From Burkholderia catarinensis (GTDB lineage Bacteria > Pseudomonadota > Gammaproteobacteria > Burkholderiales > Burkholderiaceae), in NCBI RefSeq assembly GCF_001883705.2, contig NZ_MDEQ02000003.1:248001-312000 (forward strand): DNA of 64,000 bases. The letters run 5' to 3'. Position numbers and translations under genes: made by a program. The notes under the pieces were generated by a model that was given only the letters and a program-made list of their open reading frames with translations, was not told the DNA's origin and did no database searches. The stretch's first letter is position 1, and each line of letters starts with the position of its first letter. Positions 32,867 through 41,586 of the stretch are shown here, piece after piece.

Positions 32867-33523
32867 ATGTTTTTTCAGAACGCGATCGATTTCCTGCCGA
32901 TCCTGCTGAAGGGCGCGGTGGTCACGATCGAGATCACGGTATGCGCATTCGTGCTCAGCTCGGTGCTCGGGCTGGTCCTCGCGCTGCTGAAGGTGTCGCG
33001 CAACCGTGCCGTCGCGACGGCCGCCAGCACGATCGTCAACGTGATCCGCGGGCTGCCGATCATCGTGCAGCTGTTCTACATGTACTTCGTGCTGCCCGAT
33101 CTCGGCGTGCAGTTGTCGGCGTTCCAGGCCGGCGTGCTCGGCCTCGGCATCGCGTACTCGGCGTACCAGGCGGAAAACTTCCGCGCCGGCATCGAGGCGA
33201 TCGACCGCGGCCAGATCGAAGCCGCGCACGCGATCGGCATGCGCGGCCCGATGATCATGCGGCGCGTGGTGCTGCCCCAGGCATTCCGCATCGCGCTGCC
33301 GCCGTACGGCAACACGCTCGTGATGCTGCTGAAGGATTCATCGGTCGCGTCGACGATCACGGTCGCGGAGATCACGCGCGCCGGCCAGTTGATCGCGTCG
33401 TCGACGTTCCAGAACATGAGCGTCTACACGCTCGTCGCGCTGCTGTATCTCGCGCTGGGCCTGCCGCTGATGTTCGGCGTGAACCGGCTCGGCAAGCGGC
33501 TCGCGCTGAGGAGAGGCGCATGA
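32867..33523 (+). CDS. ABC transporter permease (HisM/GlnP type)
   Basis: A 218-aa inner-membrane permease of the His/Glu/Gln/Arg family, with about five helices. The EAA loop reads '[29 protein letters not shown]', which contacts the ATPase. The usual '[16 protein letters not shown]' lies near residue 60. Its stop TGA overlaps the ATG of the ATPase gene (ATGA, 33520-33523), which indicates translational coupling. It probably forms a homodimer, as only one permease gene is present. Confidence 0.92.
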   Translation: MFFQNAIDFLPILLKGAVVTIEITVCAFVLSSVLGLVLALLKVSRNRAVATAASTIVNVIRGLPIIVQLFYMYFVLPDLGVQLSAFQAGVLGLGIAYSAYQAENFRAGIEAIDRGQIEAAHAIGMRGPMIMRRVVLPQAFRIALPPYGNTLVMLLKDSSVASTITVAEITRAGQLIASSTFQNMSVYTLVALLYLALGLPLMFGVNRLGKRLALRRGA

Positions 33524-34275
33524 TCCGGATCGATTCGATACACAAGCGTTTCCAGCAGCATGCGGTGCTGAAGGGCGTGAGCCTCGACGTGCGGCAGGGC
33601 GAGGTCGTGTGCCTGATCGGGCCGTCCGGCTCGGGCAAGTCGACCGTGCTGCGCTGTATCAACGGCTTCGAGACCTACGACGAGGGTTCGATCACGATCG
33701 ACGACGTGAAGGTCGATGCGCATTCGAAGCGGATCCACGAGCTGCGGATGCGGGTCGGCATGGTGTTCCAGCGCTTCAACCTGTTCTCGCACCGCACGGC
33801 GCTCGAAAACGTGATGGAAGGGCCCGTGCATGTGCGGCGCATGCCGGCCGCGCAAGCGCGCGAGCGGGCCCGTGCGCTGCTCGACAAGGTCGGGCTCGCG
33901 CACCGGATGAATGCGTATCCGGCCGAGCTGTCGGGCGGCCAGCAGCAGCGCGTCGCGATCGCACGCGCGCTCGCGATGGAGCCGCAGGCGATCCTGTTCG
34001 ACGAGCCGACGTCGGCGCTCGACCCCGAGCTCGTCGGCGAGGTGCTCGGCGTGATGCGCGGGCTCGCGCGCGACGGGATGACGATGGTGGTCGTCACGCA
34101 CGAAATGGCGTTCGCGCGCGAGGTGGCCGATCGCGTGTGCTTCCTGCACGACGGCACCATCTGCGAAAGCGGGCCGGCGCGCGACGTGCTCACGCAGCCG
34201 CAACATCCCCGCACGCAGGAATTCCTGCGTCGCCTGCTGGCGCCGGACGGCGCCGCCAACCCGGATCGAACATGA
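33520..34275 (+). CDS. ABC transporter ATP-binding protein (polar amino acid type)
   Basis: A 251-aa ATPase with Walker [11 protein letters not shown]-loop VFQRFNLF, signature [16 protein letters not shown], Walker [12 protein letters not shown] and the switch histidine in [10 protein letters not shown]. It powers the preceding permease. It overlaps the permease stop and its own stop (TGA 34273-34275) overlaps the ATG of the oxidoreductase gene, so the four genes form a tight operon whose oxidoreductase likely acts on the imported compound. Confidence 0.93.
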   Translation: MIRIDSIHKRFQQHAVLKGVSLDVRQGEVVCLIGPSGSGKSTVLRCINGFETYDEGSITIDDVKVDAHSKRIHELRMRVGMVFQRFNLFSHRTALENVMEGPVHVRRMPAAQARERARALLDKVGLAHRMNAYPAELSGGQQQRVAIARALAMEPQAILFDEPTSALDPELVGEVLGVMRGLARDGMTMVVVTHEMAFAREVADRVCFLHDGTICESGPARDVLTQPQHPRTQEFLRRLLAPDGAANPDRT

Positions 34276-35582
34276 GCGACAGGAACGCGGCACCCGGATG
34301 GCCCGACTCCCGGTGGCCGGATTCGCTGTGGGCGGCGACGGCCGCGCCGGCACCTGAAACCCCCGCGCTCGACGCGTCCGCGTCGTGCGACGTGGCGATC
34401 GTCGGCGCCGGCTTCACGGGCCTGTCGACCGCGCTCCACCTGGCCGAACGCGGCGCGAACGTGCGCGTGATCGACGGCGCGCAGCCGGGCTGGGGCGCGT
34501 CCGGCCGCAACGGCGGCCAGGTGATCCCCGGGCTGAAATACGATCCCGACGAACTGGTCCGCCGGTTCGGCGACGAGGCCGGCGAGCAGCTTGCCGGCGT
34601 TGTCGGCGGCGCGGCCGACACGGTGTTCGACCTGATCGCGCGGCATGCGATCGATTGCGATGCGCGTCGCCACGGCTGGATCCAGCCGGCGCCGACCGCC
34701 GCGATGCTCGATACGGTCGCACGCCGCGCGCAGCAGTGGGCCGCGCGCGGCGCACCGGTCGACGTACTCGGCCGCGACGACGTCGCGCGGCGGCTCGGCA
34801 CGCACGCGTATGCGGGCGGCTGGATCGATCGCCGCGCGGGCAGCGTGCAGCCGCTCAGCTATACGCGCGGCCTCGTGCGTGCCGTGCAGGCGAGCGGGGC
34901 AGCCGTGCACGGGCTGACGCGCGCCGTCGGGCTGACGCGTGCCGACGGCCGCTGGCAGATCGCGACGGCAGGCGGCGCGACGCTGTCGGCGGAGCGCGTC
35001 GTGATCGCGACCAACGGCTACACGGACGGGCTGTGGCCCGGCTTGCGCCAGTCGGTGATCGCCGCGAACAGTTTCATCGTCGCGACGCAACCGCTTGCGC
35101 CGGATCTCGGTCGAGACATACTCGCGGGCGGCGAGGTCGCATCGGATGCGCGGCGCCTGCTGCTGTACTTTCGCCGCGACGCAGCGGGCCGCCTGCTGAT
35201 GGGCGGCCGCGGCCCGTTCGCGGAACCGCGCGCGACGAGCGACTGGCGCCATCTCGAGCGTGCGACGACGCTGCTGTATCCGCAGCTGAAGGGCGTCCGG
35301 TTCGAATATCGCTGGGCGGGGCGCGTCGCGATCACCGCGGATTTCCTGCCGCACGTGCACGAGCCCGCGCCGGGCGTGACGATCGCGCTCGGCTACAGCG
35401 GGCGCGGCATCGCGATGGCGACGACGCTCGGCAAGCATCTGGCCGCGCACCTGTCGGGCGATGCGCAACTGCCGCTGCCGTTCCGGGTCACGCCGGTCCG
35501 GCCGATTCCGTTTCACGGGCTGCAGCGCTTCTATATCGCGGCCGGGGTGGCCTGGTATCGGCTGCTCGACAGCCTGTCGTGA
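34272..35582 (+). CDS. FAD-dependent oxidoreductase (OrdL/PuuB-like, DAO family)
   Basis: A 436-aa flavoprotein of the DAO fold. The FAD-binding dinucleotide motif is [21 protein letters not shown] at residues ~41-61, followed by the group signature [11 protein letters not shown]. This signature is typical of gamma-glutamylputrescine oxidase (PuuB) and OrdL-like amine oxidases rather than D-amino-acid dehydrogenases. C-terminally, '[15 protein letters not shown]' completes the FAD site. It overlaps the ABC ATPase gene by four bases and is the last gene of the operon. Its substrate is presumably the amino acid or amine imported by the transporter, oxidised with release of an aldehyde or keto acid. 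Confidence 0.85.
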   Translation: MSDRNAAPGWPDSRWPDSLWAATAAPAPETPALDASASCDVAIVGAGFTGLSTALHLAERGANVRVIDGAQPGWGASGRNGGQVIPGLKYDPDELVRRFGDEAGEQLAGVVGGAADTVFDLIARHAIDCDARRHGWIQPAPTAAMLDTVARRAQQWAARGAPVDVLGRDDVARRLGTHAYAGGWIDRRAGSVQPLSYTRGLVRAVQASGAAVHGLTRAVGLTRADGRWQIATAGGATLSAERVVIATNGYTDGLWPGLRQSVIAANSFIVATQPLAPDLGRDILAGGEVASDARRLLLYFRRDAAGRLLMGGRGPFAEPRATSDWRHLERATTLLYPQLKGVRFEYRWAGRVAITADFLPHVHEPAPGVTIALGYSGRGIAMATTLGKHLAAHLSGDAQLPLPFRVTPVRPIPFHGLQRFYIAAGVAWYRLLDSLS

Positions 35583-35673
35583 CGCAGGCGCGGGGACGGG
35601 GGCAGGGACCGGTCGCCACCCGTCATCCGATCGGGCAGAATCGACACTCCCAGTTTCTGCCGACGGGTGCCGC

Positions 35674-36405
35674 ATGACCGATCCGAACGAACCGCCCGGC
35701 CGCCGCGCATACGCGAGCTTCGCGCAACGCTATGCGGACATCGCGCCGACCAAGGCGCACAACGCGCTCTACGAGCGTCCGGCGACGATGGCGCTGCTCG
35801 GCGACGTCGACGGCCTGACGCTGCTCGATGCCGGCTGCGGGCCCGGCATCTGCAGCGAGCACCTCGCACGCCACGGCGCGACCGTGCATGCGTTCGACGT
35901 CACGCCGGAGATGGTCGCGCTCGCGAAAACGCGCTGCGCGGGCCTTGCGGTCGACGTCGTGGAAGGCGACCTGGAGGCGCCGCTCGCCTGGCTGCCCGAC
36001 GAAGCGTTCGACAAGGTCCTGTGTTCGCTCGCGTTCGACTACGTGCGCGATCTTGCGCCGACGCTGCGCGAATTCCGGCGCGTCGCGCGGCCGGGCGCGA
36101 CGCTCGTGTTCTCGATGGCGCATCCGATGCGCGACTGGATGGACGAACGCACGCGCGGCGACGGCACCTACTTCGATACGTCCCGCTTCGGGTTCCACTG
36201 GTCGGGATTCGGCGAGCCGAGGCCTTACGTCGAAGCCTGGCGGCGGCCGCTCGCCGACATCCTGAACGCGCTAGCCGACGGCGGCTGGCGGCTCGACCGG
36301 TTCGTCGAACCCACGCCGCTGCCCGAGATGCAGGCCGCGTCGGAACGGCTCCATGCGGAGCTGTCGCTGGCGCCGGCCTTCCTGTGCATCCGCGCGCGCC
36401 GCTGA
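35674..36405 (+). CDS. Class I SAM-dependent methyltransferase
   Basis: A 243-aa methyltransferase with the SAM-binding motif LLDAGCGPGICSEHLA (residues ~50-65). The acidic end of strand 2 is in HAFDVTPEMVALA, motif II is 'FDKVLCSLAFDYV', and 'LREFRRVARPGATLVFSMAHPM' is post-motif. It belongs to the methyltransf_11/UbiE-like group; the substrate is not predictable. ATG 35674 fits the normal N-terminus although no strong ribosome site is visible. It lies after the ABC/oxidoreductase operon with a 91-bp gap and may be read through. Confidence 0.85.
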   Translation: MTDPNEPPGRRAYASFAQRYADIAPTKAHNALYERPATMALLGDVDGLTLLDAGCGPGICSEHLARHGATVHAFDVTPEMVALAKTRCAGLAVDVVEGDLEAPLAWLPDEAFDKVLCSLAFDYVRDLAPTLREFRRVARPGATLVFSMAHPMRDWMDERTRGDGTYFDTSRFGFHWSGFGEPRPYVEAWRRPLADILNALADGGWRLDRFVEPTPLPEMQAASERLHAELSLAPAFLCIRARR

Positions 36406-36429
36406 TGCGGCGCGGCGGCCAGCCGGCGC

Positions 36430-37851
36430 TCAGCGCTGCGCCGGCTCGTCGTTCAGCGTGCCGAGGAACGCTTCGATATCCTTGATATCCTGCGCCGTCA
36501 TCGCGGGTTTGTCGCCCGGCTTGCGATCGAACGGCGCGTCGGTCACGTCGACGTTCGCGCGATATTTCGGCGGGACGTCGTCGTACTCGTCGACCTTGCC
36601 GTCCGCGCCGCGCGAATAGAACTTCTGCGGCGAGATGCTGCGCTCGTTGTAGAACGCCATCACCTGGTCGAGCGTATGGAATACGCCGTTGTGGAAGAAC
36701 ACATGGCGCGTCGCCGCGTTGCGCAGCGTCGGCGTCAGGAACATCGCGCAATACTGCGTCTGGTCCTTCAGGTCGTCGCGGAACGGCCCGCACACGCCGA
36801 GATCGTAGAACGCCGGGTTGCGGTTCTGCGCCAGCTCCTTGTTGCGCGGCGCGCCGAGCGCCTCGTACTGGTAATCGGTAAACATCGGCGGCAGCCCGTC
36901 CTTGCCGGGCTTCGACAGGTGGCAGCCCGCGCAATTCGCCTTGTCCGGATCGTTGAACAGGCGCAGCCCGCGCAGCTCGGCCTGCGACAGGCGCGCGCGG
37001 CCTTCGAGCCAGCGGTCGTACTTGCTGTTGTACGGGTGGAACGACGGATCCTCCACCTGGTAGCGCGCGATCGCGAACATCGCTTCCGATACCACGAGCT
37101 GCGGGCTGTCGAACACGCGCGCGCCGAACAGTTGCTCGAGCTGCGCGCGGTGCGACGACTGCGCGAGCTTGTGCGCGACGTCGTCGACGCTCGCGTTCGC
37201 CATCTCGACCGGATTCAGCAGCGGGCCGAACGCCTGTTGCTGCAGCGTATCGGCGCGGCCGTCCCAGAACATCCCGCCCTGCGGCACGAGCTGCGGCGCG
37301 GCCGACCTGCCGGCCACCTTCTGCGCCTTGACGACGCCGGCCGCCGACGCGGCCTGCTGCGCGACGCTCGGTGCGGCGTCGTTTTCACCGGCATCGGGGC
37401 CGATGCTGAAGTTCGGCTGGCGGTACAGGTACATCAGCGACGGCGGCGGGCGATACCCCTGCTGCGTCATCGCGAGGCCGCCCGGCTGCACGTCGAGCGC
37501 GTTCGGCGGGCCGTACGCATGAGCGGGGCTGTGGCACGACGCGCACGACTGCTTGCCCGACGCGGACAGCGACGGATCGACGAACAGCGCGCGCCCGAGC
37601 TGCGCGACCGCCGACAGCGGCTGCGCGGCGGGCCGCTGCAGCACGACCGGATGCGGGTTCGCGCCCGTCCAGTCGGCGACGACCGTACCGATCGCCGCGG
37701 GCACCTGCGCGGGGAACGCGATCGCAAACACACCGTAGCCGAGCGCGGCCGCGCCGAGCACGAATGCCGCGCGGCGCAGCAGGCGGGAAGGGGCGCGCGG
37801 CGCGGGGGGGCCGGAGGTGTCGGGAGACGGGAACGCGGGGCGAGCTGTCAT
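36430..37851 (-). CDS. Di-haem cytochrome c peroxidase-like protein (MauG/CCP family)
   Basis: A 473-aa exported protein with an N-terminal membrane anchor (residues ~25-50) and two CXXCH haem sites: CASCH around residue 103 and CAGCH around 318, spaced as in the bacterial di-haem peroxidase family. 'GRALFVDPSLSASGKQSCASCHSP' and 'TPTLRNAATRHVFFHNGVFHTLDQVMAFYN' are highly characteristic of the family; here it acts in the periplasm. Roles include H2O2 reduction or protein/substrate oxidation (MauG-like). It follows the AcpA-type gene on the same strand (94 bp gap with a hairpin), so co-transcription is possible but interrupted. Confidence 0.88.
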   Translation of the reverse strand: MTARPAFPSPDTSGPPAPRAPSRLLRRAAFVLGAAALGYGVFAIAFPAQVPAAIGTVVADWTGANPHPVVLQRPAAQPLSAVAQLGRALFVDPSLSASGKQSCASCHSPAHAYGPPNALDVQPGGLAMTQQGYRPPPSLMYLYRQPNFSIGPDAGENDAAPSVAQQAASAAGVVKAQKVAGRSAAPQLVPQGGMFWDGRADTLQQQAFGPLLNPVEMANASVDDVAHKLAQSSHRAQLEQLFGARVFDSPQLVVSEAMFAIARYQVEDPSFHPYNSKYDRWLEGRARLSQAELRGLRLFNDPDKANCAGCHLSKPGKDGLPPMFTDYQYEALGAPRNKELAQNRNPAFYDLGVCGPFRDDLKDQTQYCAMFLTPTLRNAATRHVFFHNGVFHTLDQVMAFYNERSISPQKFYSRGADGKVDEYDDVPPKYRANVDVTDAPFDRKPGDKPAMTAQDIKDIEAFLGTLNDEPAQR

Positions 37852-37903
37852 GCTGTCGGTCGGAAAGCGGGGCGCCGCACGAAACGGCGCGTTAAATGGA
37901 AAC

Positions 37904-37926
37904 GGCCGGCGCGTGATGCGCCGGCC
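37904..37926 (-). terminator. Terminator of the phosphoesterase gene
   Basis: GGCCGGCGC (37904-37912) and GCGCCGGCC (37918-37926) form a perfect 9-bp stem. On the minus strand it is followed by GTTTCCATTTAA. It lies just after the phosphoesterase stop, upstream of the cytochrome c peroxidase-like gene. Confidence 0.65.
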
Positions 37927-37945
37927 TGCGGTCGACGGACGCCGG

Positions 37946-39619
37946 TCAGATCGCCGGTGCCGCGCTCAGTGCGGTGCCGAGCGTCGGGTCGAGGTACAGC
38001 GGCGTCGTGTTCGGCTTCGACGTAAAGTCGAACAGCGCGCGCAGGTCGCCCGCCGTCGCATCGAACGAACCGCCGCCGATACGCTGGCCGCCGAGCCAGT
38101 TGTCCTCGATGAAGCGCACGACGGACGACTGGTCGAGCATCGTGTGGTCGACATAGTTCTGCTTCGCGTACGGCGAGATCACGATCAGCGGAATGCGCAC
38201 GCCCGGGCCGCAGCGGCCGTTCACGGTCGCGCCGTTCACGCCGGTGGTGCCGCCCGTGCCGCACTTGCCGGCGCCGTTGACCTGGTCGACCGGGTCGGAC
38301 GACGCGCGCGTCGGCGCCGTGTACACGTGGTCGTACCAGCCGTCCGAGTCGTCATAGGTGACGATCACGGCCGTGTTCTGCCAGTCCGGCTGCTGCTGCA
38401 GGAAGTTGACGACCTTCGTCACGAACGCCTGCTCGTCGAGCGGATCCGAGTAGCCCGCGTGTGCATCCTGTGCGGCCGGGGCCTTCAGGTAGCTGACCGA
38501 CGGGAAGTTGCCGGCCTTCACGGCGGCGAAGAAGTCGTCCGTATCGTACTGGTGGTTCGCGGGTTCGGCGGTCTTGCCGTCGGTCTGGAGGCTCGAGCCG
38601 ATCGCCGCGACCGAGCTCGGGCGCGTGTGCTGCGGGTTCGCGGTCGACGCGTAGTACTGGAACCAGTTGTGGTGCGGGATGTAGTCCGACGTCGCGGCGT
38701 TCACGGCGGTGGCGACCGTGCTGCGGCTGCAGCCCGTGGTGCCGTTGCCGTTCGTCGTCGACAAGTTGAAGCCGCCCATGAAGCCGCCCCACGTGATCTT
38801 CGCGCCGTTCAGCAGGTCGCCGATGTTCTTGCCGGCCATCATCGCCTGGTCGGTCGTGCTCGAGCACACGTCGAAGCCGGGGTCGACGTCGTTGATCATC
38901 GTGAAGCCGCCCTGGCCATCGTTGATGTAGTACGACGTCGCGGCAAGCGTCGACGGCTGCTTCGACGTCTTGACGATCTGCATCCCGTTGGTCTGGCCCG
39001 ACACGACGTTCAGCGCGCCCGGCGTCGACGGGCCGTACGACGTCGTGAACGTGTTGTCGCTCATCGCGAAGCGCTGCGCGTAGTTCCACAGTGCGGTCAC
39101 GGTGTTGCCGTCGAAGTAGCCCATCACCTGGCCCTTCGTGCCGAACGCGCCGGCGCCGCCGGACGAGCCCTTGCCGGTGTACTTCGGGAACAGGTCGGCG
39201 AGGCCGTTGTCCTCGGCCTGTTGCTCGGCCGTGTACGCGTGGTTCTGGTCGGCGGTCGCGGCCTGCGTGCGGTCGAGGCGGAACGGGTTCGCCGCGTCGG
39301 TGCCGTTGGCCGTATTCGTGAAGTTCGGGTTCGCGGTGAGCAGCGTGCCCGTCAGGCCGTTGGGCGTCGGCGTGCCCGACTTGGCGCTGAATGCCGGTTC
39401 GCCCGACGGGTTCGCCGCGTTCGGGTAGGTGCCGAAGTAGTGGTCGAACGAGATGTTTTCGCCGTAGATCACGACGACGTGCTTGATCGGCGTGGCGGTC
39501 TGCAGCGCGTCCTGCGACGACACGGCAGGCGTCGACGCGGGATCGTCGCTGCCGCCGCAGGCGAACAGCGCAAGCGCCGCGGCTGCGCAGGCGGTGACAA
39601 GCAAGGCTTGACGGAACAT
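37946..39619 (-). CDS. AcpA/phospholipase C-type phosphoesterase lipoprotein
   Basis: A 557-aa exported enzyme of the phosphoesterase superfamily (PF04185), which includes acid phosphatase AcpA and phospholipase C. The signal peptide ends in a lipobox (LALFACGGSDD), so the mature protein is membrane-anchored. The catalytic block is 'IKHVVVIYGENISFDHYFGTYP', where N and D/H bind metal and substrate. 'YGPSTPGALNVVSGQTNG', 'VIVTYDDSDGWYDHV' and 'VRIPLIVISPYAKQNYVDHT' are further family signatures. The start follows GGAG by seven bases. Hydrolysis of phosphate monoesters or phospholipid head groups is expected. Confidence 0.88.
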   Translation of the reverse strand: MFRQALLVTACAAAALALFACGGSDDPASTPAVSSQDALQTATPIKHVVVIYGENISFDHYFGTYPNAANPSGEPAFSAKSGTPTPNGLTGTLLTANPNFTNTANGTDAANPFRLDRTQAATADQNHAYTAEQQAEDNGLADLFPKYTGKGSSGGAGAFGTKGQVMGYFDGNTVTALWNYAQRFAMSDNTFTTSYGPSTPGALNVVSGQTNGMQIVKTSKQPSTLAATSYYINDGQGGFTMINDVDPGFDVCSSTTDQAMMAGKNIGDLLNGAKITWGGFMGGFNLSTTNGNGTTGCSRSTVATAVNAATSDYIPHHNWFQYYASTANPQHTRPSSVAAIGSSLQTDGKTAEPANHQYDTDDFFAAVKAGNFPSVSYLKAPAAQDAHAGYSDPLDEQAFVTKVVNFLQQQPDWQNTAVIVTYDDSDGWYDHVYTAPTRASSDPVDQVNGAGKCGTGGTTGVNGATVNGRCGPGVRIPLIVISPYAKQNYVDHTMLDQSSVVRFIEDNWLGGQRIGGGSFDATAGDLRALFDFTSKPNTTPLYLDPTLGTALSAAPAI

Positions 39620-39966
39620 CGGGAAACTCCAGGTAAGGCCTTCGATGGTGGAGGTCGGCCCCGTCGCCGTGTCGGTTCGGCGCGAAGCTCGAGAGAGCAC
39701 GCGCATTGGAACAGTCGCGTATGAAGATATGGGGACGGAGTGATTTCGCAACGGTTGCGCTGCGGTATCGATTTCATTACGGGGTCATGCGATGCGAAAG
39801 AGAACGGAAAGGGGCAGACCGCCTGCAACCTCCGCGTCACATCCCGCGGGGCGCGGGGGCACTGTCTCGGATGCCGCGCGGGGCGGGCGAAAGGGCGCTT
39901 TCGTCCGGTTCATGAGAGACGCGGTGTGCGGCGTCTTTTTTGACAATCCGGTGACGCATTCATAGG
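39620..39966. other. Intergenic stretch, promoter region of the phosphoesterase gene
   Basis: About 350 bases with no supported gene. The sequence near 39620-39760 must contain the promoter for the minus-strand phosphoesterase gene; the rest runs to the leader hairpin of the EamA gene. No repeat was recognised. Confidence 0.4.
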
Positions 39967-39972
39967 ATGAAC

Positions 39973-40012
39973 GCCTGTCGCGCGCCTGGTGCGACAGGCG
40001 ACCGTCAGGGAG
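39973..40012 (+). promoter_or_regulatory. Leader hairpin and ribosome site of the EamA gene
   Basis: A perfect 9-bp stem (GCCTGTCGC 39973-39981 with GCGACAGGC 39991-39999), 9-base loop, lies eight bases before AGGGAG (40007-40012) and 21 bases before the GTG start. Such a hairpin next to the ribosome site could affect translation or mRNA stability. It contains no U-tract. Confidence 0.4.
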
Positions 40013-40020
40013 TATTCAGC

Positions 40021-40878
40021 GTGCCGATCCCCGTCCTGTTTGCCGTTCTGTGCGCGGCGTTCCTGCATGCGTCATGGAACGCGCTCGTGCGCAGCAGCGG
40101 CGACCGGCTGCGCTCGGCCACGGTGCTGCAGATCGCGATCGGGCTGTTCGCGCTGCTGTTCCTGCCGGCCGCGGCGCCGATCACGCCCGCGAGCTGGCTC
40201 TGCGTCGTCGCGTCGGCCGTGCTCCACGTCGTCTATACGCTCTTGCTGGTACGTGCGTACGAGCACGGCGACCTGAGCGTCGCGTATCCGGTCGCGCGCG
40301 GCACGTCGCCGCTGCTCGTTACGCTCGGCGCGGCGGCGTTCGCCGGCGAGCACCTGAATGCAGGCGCCCAGGTCGGGCTCGTGCTGATCTCGGCCGGCAT
40401 CCTGGCAATCGGGCTGGAGGGCGGGCGTGGCGCGAAGCACCGGATGATGCAGGTGCTGCCGACCGCGTTCGCGACCGGTGTGTCGATCGCGGCCTACAGC
40501 GTGGTCGACGGGATCGGCGTGCGGGAAAGCGGCAACACGGTCGGCTATACCGCGTGGATGTTCGCGTTGACGGGCGCGATGATGGCCGCGTACTACCGGC
40601 TGCGCGCGGGGCCGTTGCGGTTGACGCAGGAGGTCGGCGAGACGGCGAAGGCCGCGTGCGGCGGCGTGTTCGCGGCGCTCGCATACGGCATCGTGATCTG
40701 GGCGATGGATCGCGCGCCGATGGGCCCGGTGTCGGCGCTGCGGGAGACGAGCGTGGTGTTCGCGGCGCTGATCGCGCGCGTGTATCTCGGCGAACGGCTG
40801 ACGCCTCGGAGGGCGGCGGGCTGTGCGGTGATTGCGGCGGGGGCGTTGATGATCAGTATGTTTGAAGCGGTGCGGTGA
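40021..40878 (+). CDS. EamA/DMT-family transporter
   Basis: A 285-aa membrane protein of the drug/metabolite transporter superfamily with about ten helices in two EamA repeats. Features include 'LCAAFLHASWNALVRSSGDR' at the N-terminus, 'YPVARGTSPLLVTLGAAAFAGEHL' in the middle of repeat 1, and 'GPVSALRETSVVFAALIARVYLGERLT' in repeat 2. The start is GTG 40021, eight bases after AGGGAG, rather than the upstream ATG. Members export metabolites or amino acids; the substrate is unknown. The gene is followed by the IS30 remnant. Confidence 0.85.
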   Translation: MPIPVLFAVLCAAFLHASWNALVRSSGDRLRSATVLQIAIGLFALLFLPAAAPITPASWLCVVASAVLHVVYTLLLVRAYEHGDLSVAYPVARGTSPLLVTLGAAAFAGEHLNAGAQVGLVLISAGILAIGLEGGRGAKHRMMQVLPTAFATGVSIAAYSVVDGIGVRESGNTVGYTAWMFALTGAMMAAYYRLRAGPLRLTQEVGETAKAACGGVFAALAYGIVIWAMDRAPMGPVSALRETSVVFAALIARVYLGERLTPRRAAGCAVIAAGALMISMFEAVR

Positions 40879-41050
40879 ACTGTGTAAGTCAAGACCTGAC
40901 CTCTCAGACAGCGTCAGATCAGGTCTGAGATTGCTTGGCCGTCACTTCATCAAGGGCCGTGATCGACCCGTAAGGGACAGTCGAATCGGCTGCGGATTCA
41001 ACCCGTCGATGCAACACACTTGAGGCTGCATAGCAGCAAGGAGTGTTGCC

Positions 41051-41371
41051 ATGAAACAGAGACGGCGGATCTACTATACAGACACCCAGAAGGCGTTAAT
41101 GTGGGAGCGCTGGCGCAAGGGCGAGTCGCTGCAGCAGATCGCTCAGTTGTTTGATCGGAACCATTCCTCGGTACAACGGATTCTGGCGGAAACGGGCGGC
41201 ATACAGCCAAAGCAACGGCACCGTTCGAGATTGGCACTGACCCTTGCCGAGCGGGAGGAGATCTCGCGCTCGGTGGTTGCTGGCGATTCAATTCGCGCAA
41301 TTGCGAATCAACTCGGACGTGCTGCATCTACGTCTACGCAGTCGGGCAGCTTCCGCCTCAGGGAAGGGTGA
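41051..41371 (+). pseudogene. IS30-family transposase, truncated after the N-terminal HTH
   Basis: The first ~95 residues match the IS30 transposase N-terminus: MKQRRRIYYTDTQKALMWERW, the helix 'IAQLFDRNHSSVQRILAETGGI', then 'LTLAEREEISRSVVAG' and 'IRAIANQLGRA'. After LGRA the IS30 sequence (normally PSTISREI, then the DDE domain) stops and unrelated residues follow to an early stop. The catalytic domain is absent, so this is a dead fragment. An 8-bp dyad at 40892-40926 (AGACCTGA/TCAGGTCT) may mark the original left end. The fragment lies exactly where normal sequence gives way to the lower-G+C amino-acid island. Confidence 0.8.
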
Positions 41372-41586
41372 ACTCGGCCTGTAACTGGCAACAGGGCAAG
41401 GCGACTGCCTCGCGAGCGAAAGCTGCGATGCGCCTCAACCGACCACGAGATACGTAGAGAGCGGATGTTGACAACTTTACTTCGAGTTCGGTGACGAATT
41501 TACTTCGCTCTACGCCGAGGCGGGGGAATTCTTCAGGCGCATCGATCGCCTCGACAGCCTAGTCGGCTCGCGTGCAGTAAAGTACC
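41372..41586. other. Junction sequence between the IS30 remnant and a truncated regulator
   Basis: About 215 bases of mixed composition with no gene. It includes the region where the IS30 transposase and, from the other side, the ATPase regulator lose family similarity, so it looks like a deletion junction. The source of the sequence is not recognised. Confidence 0.4.
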
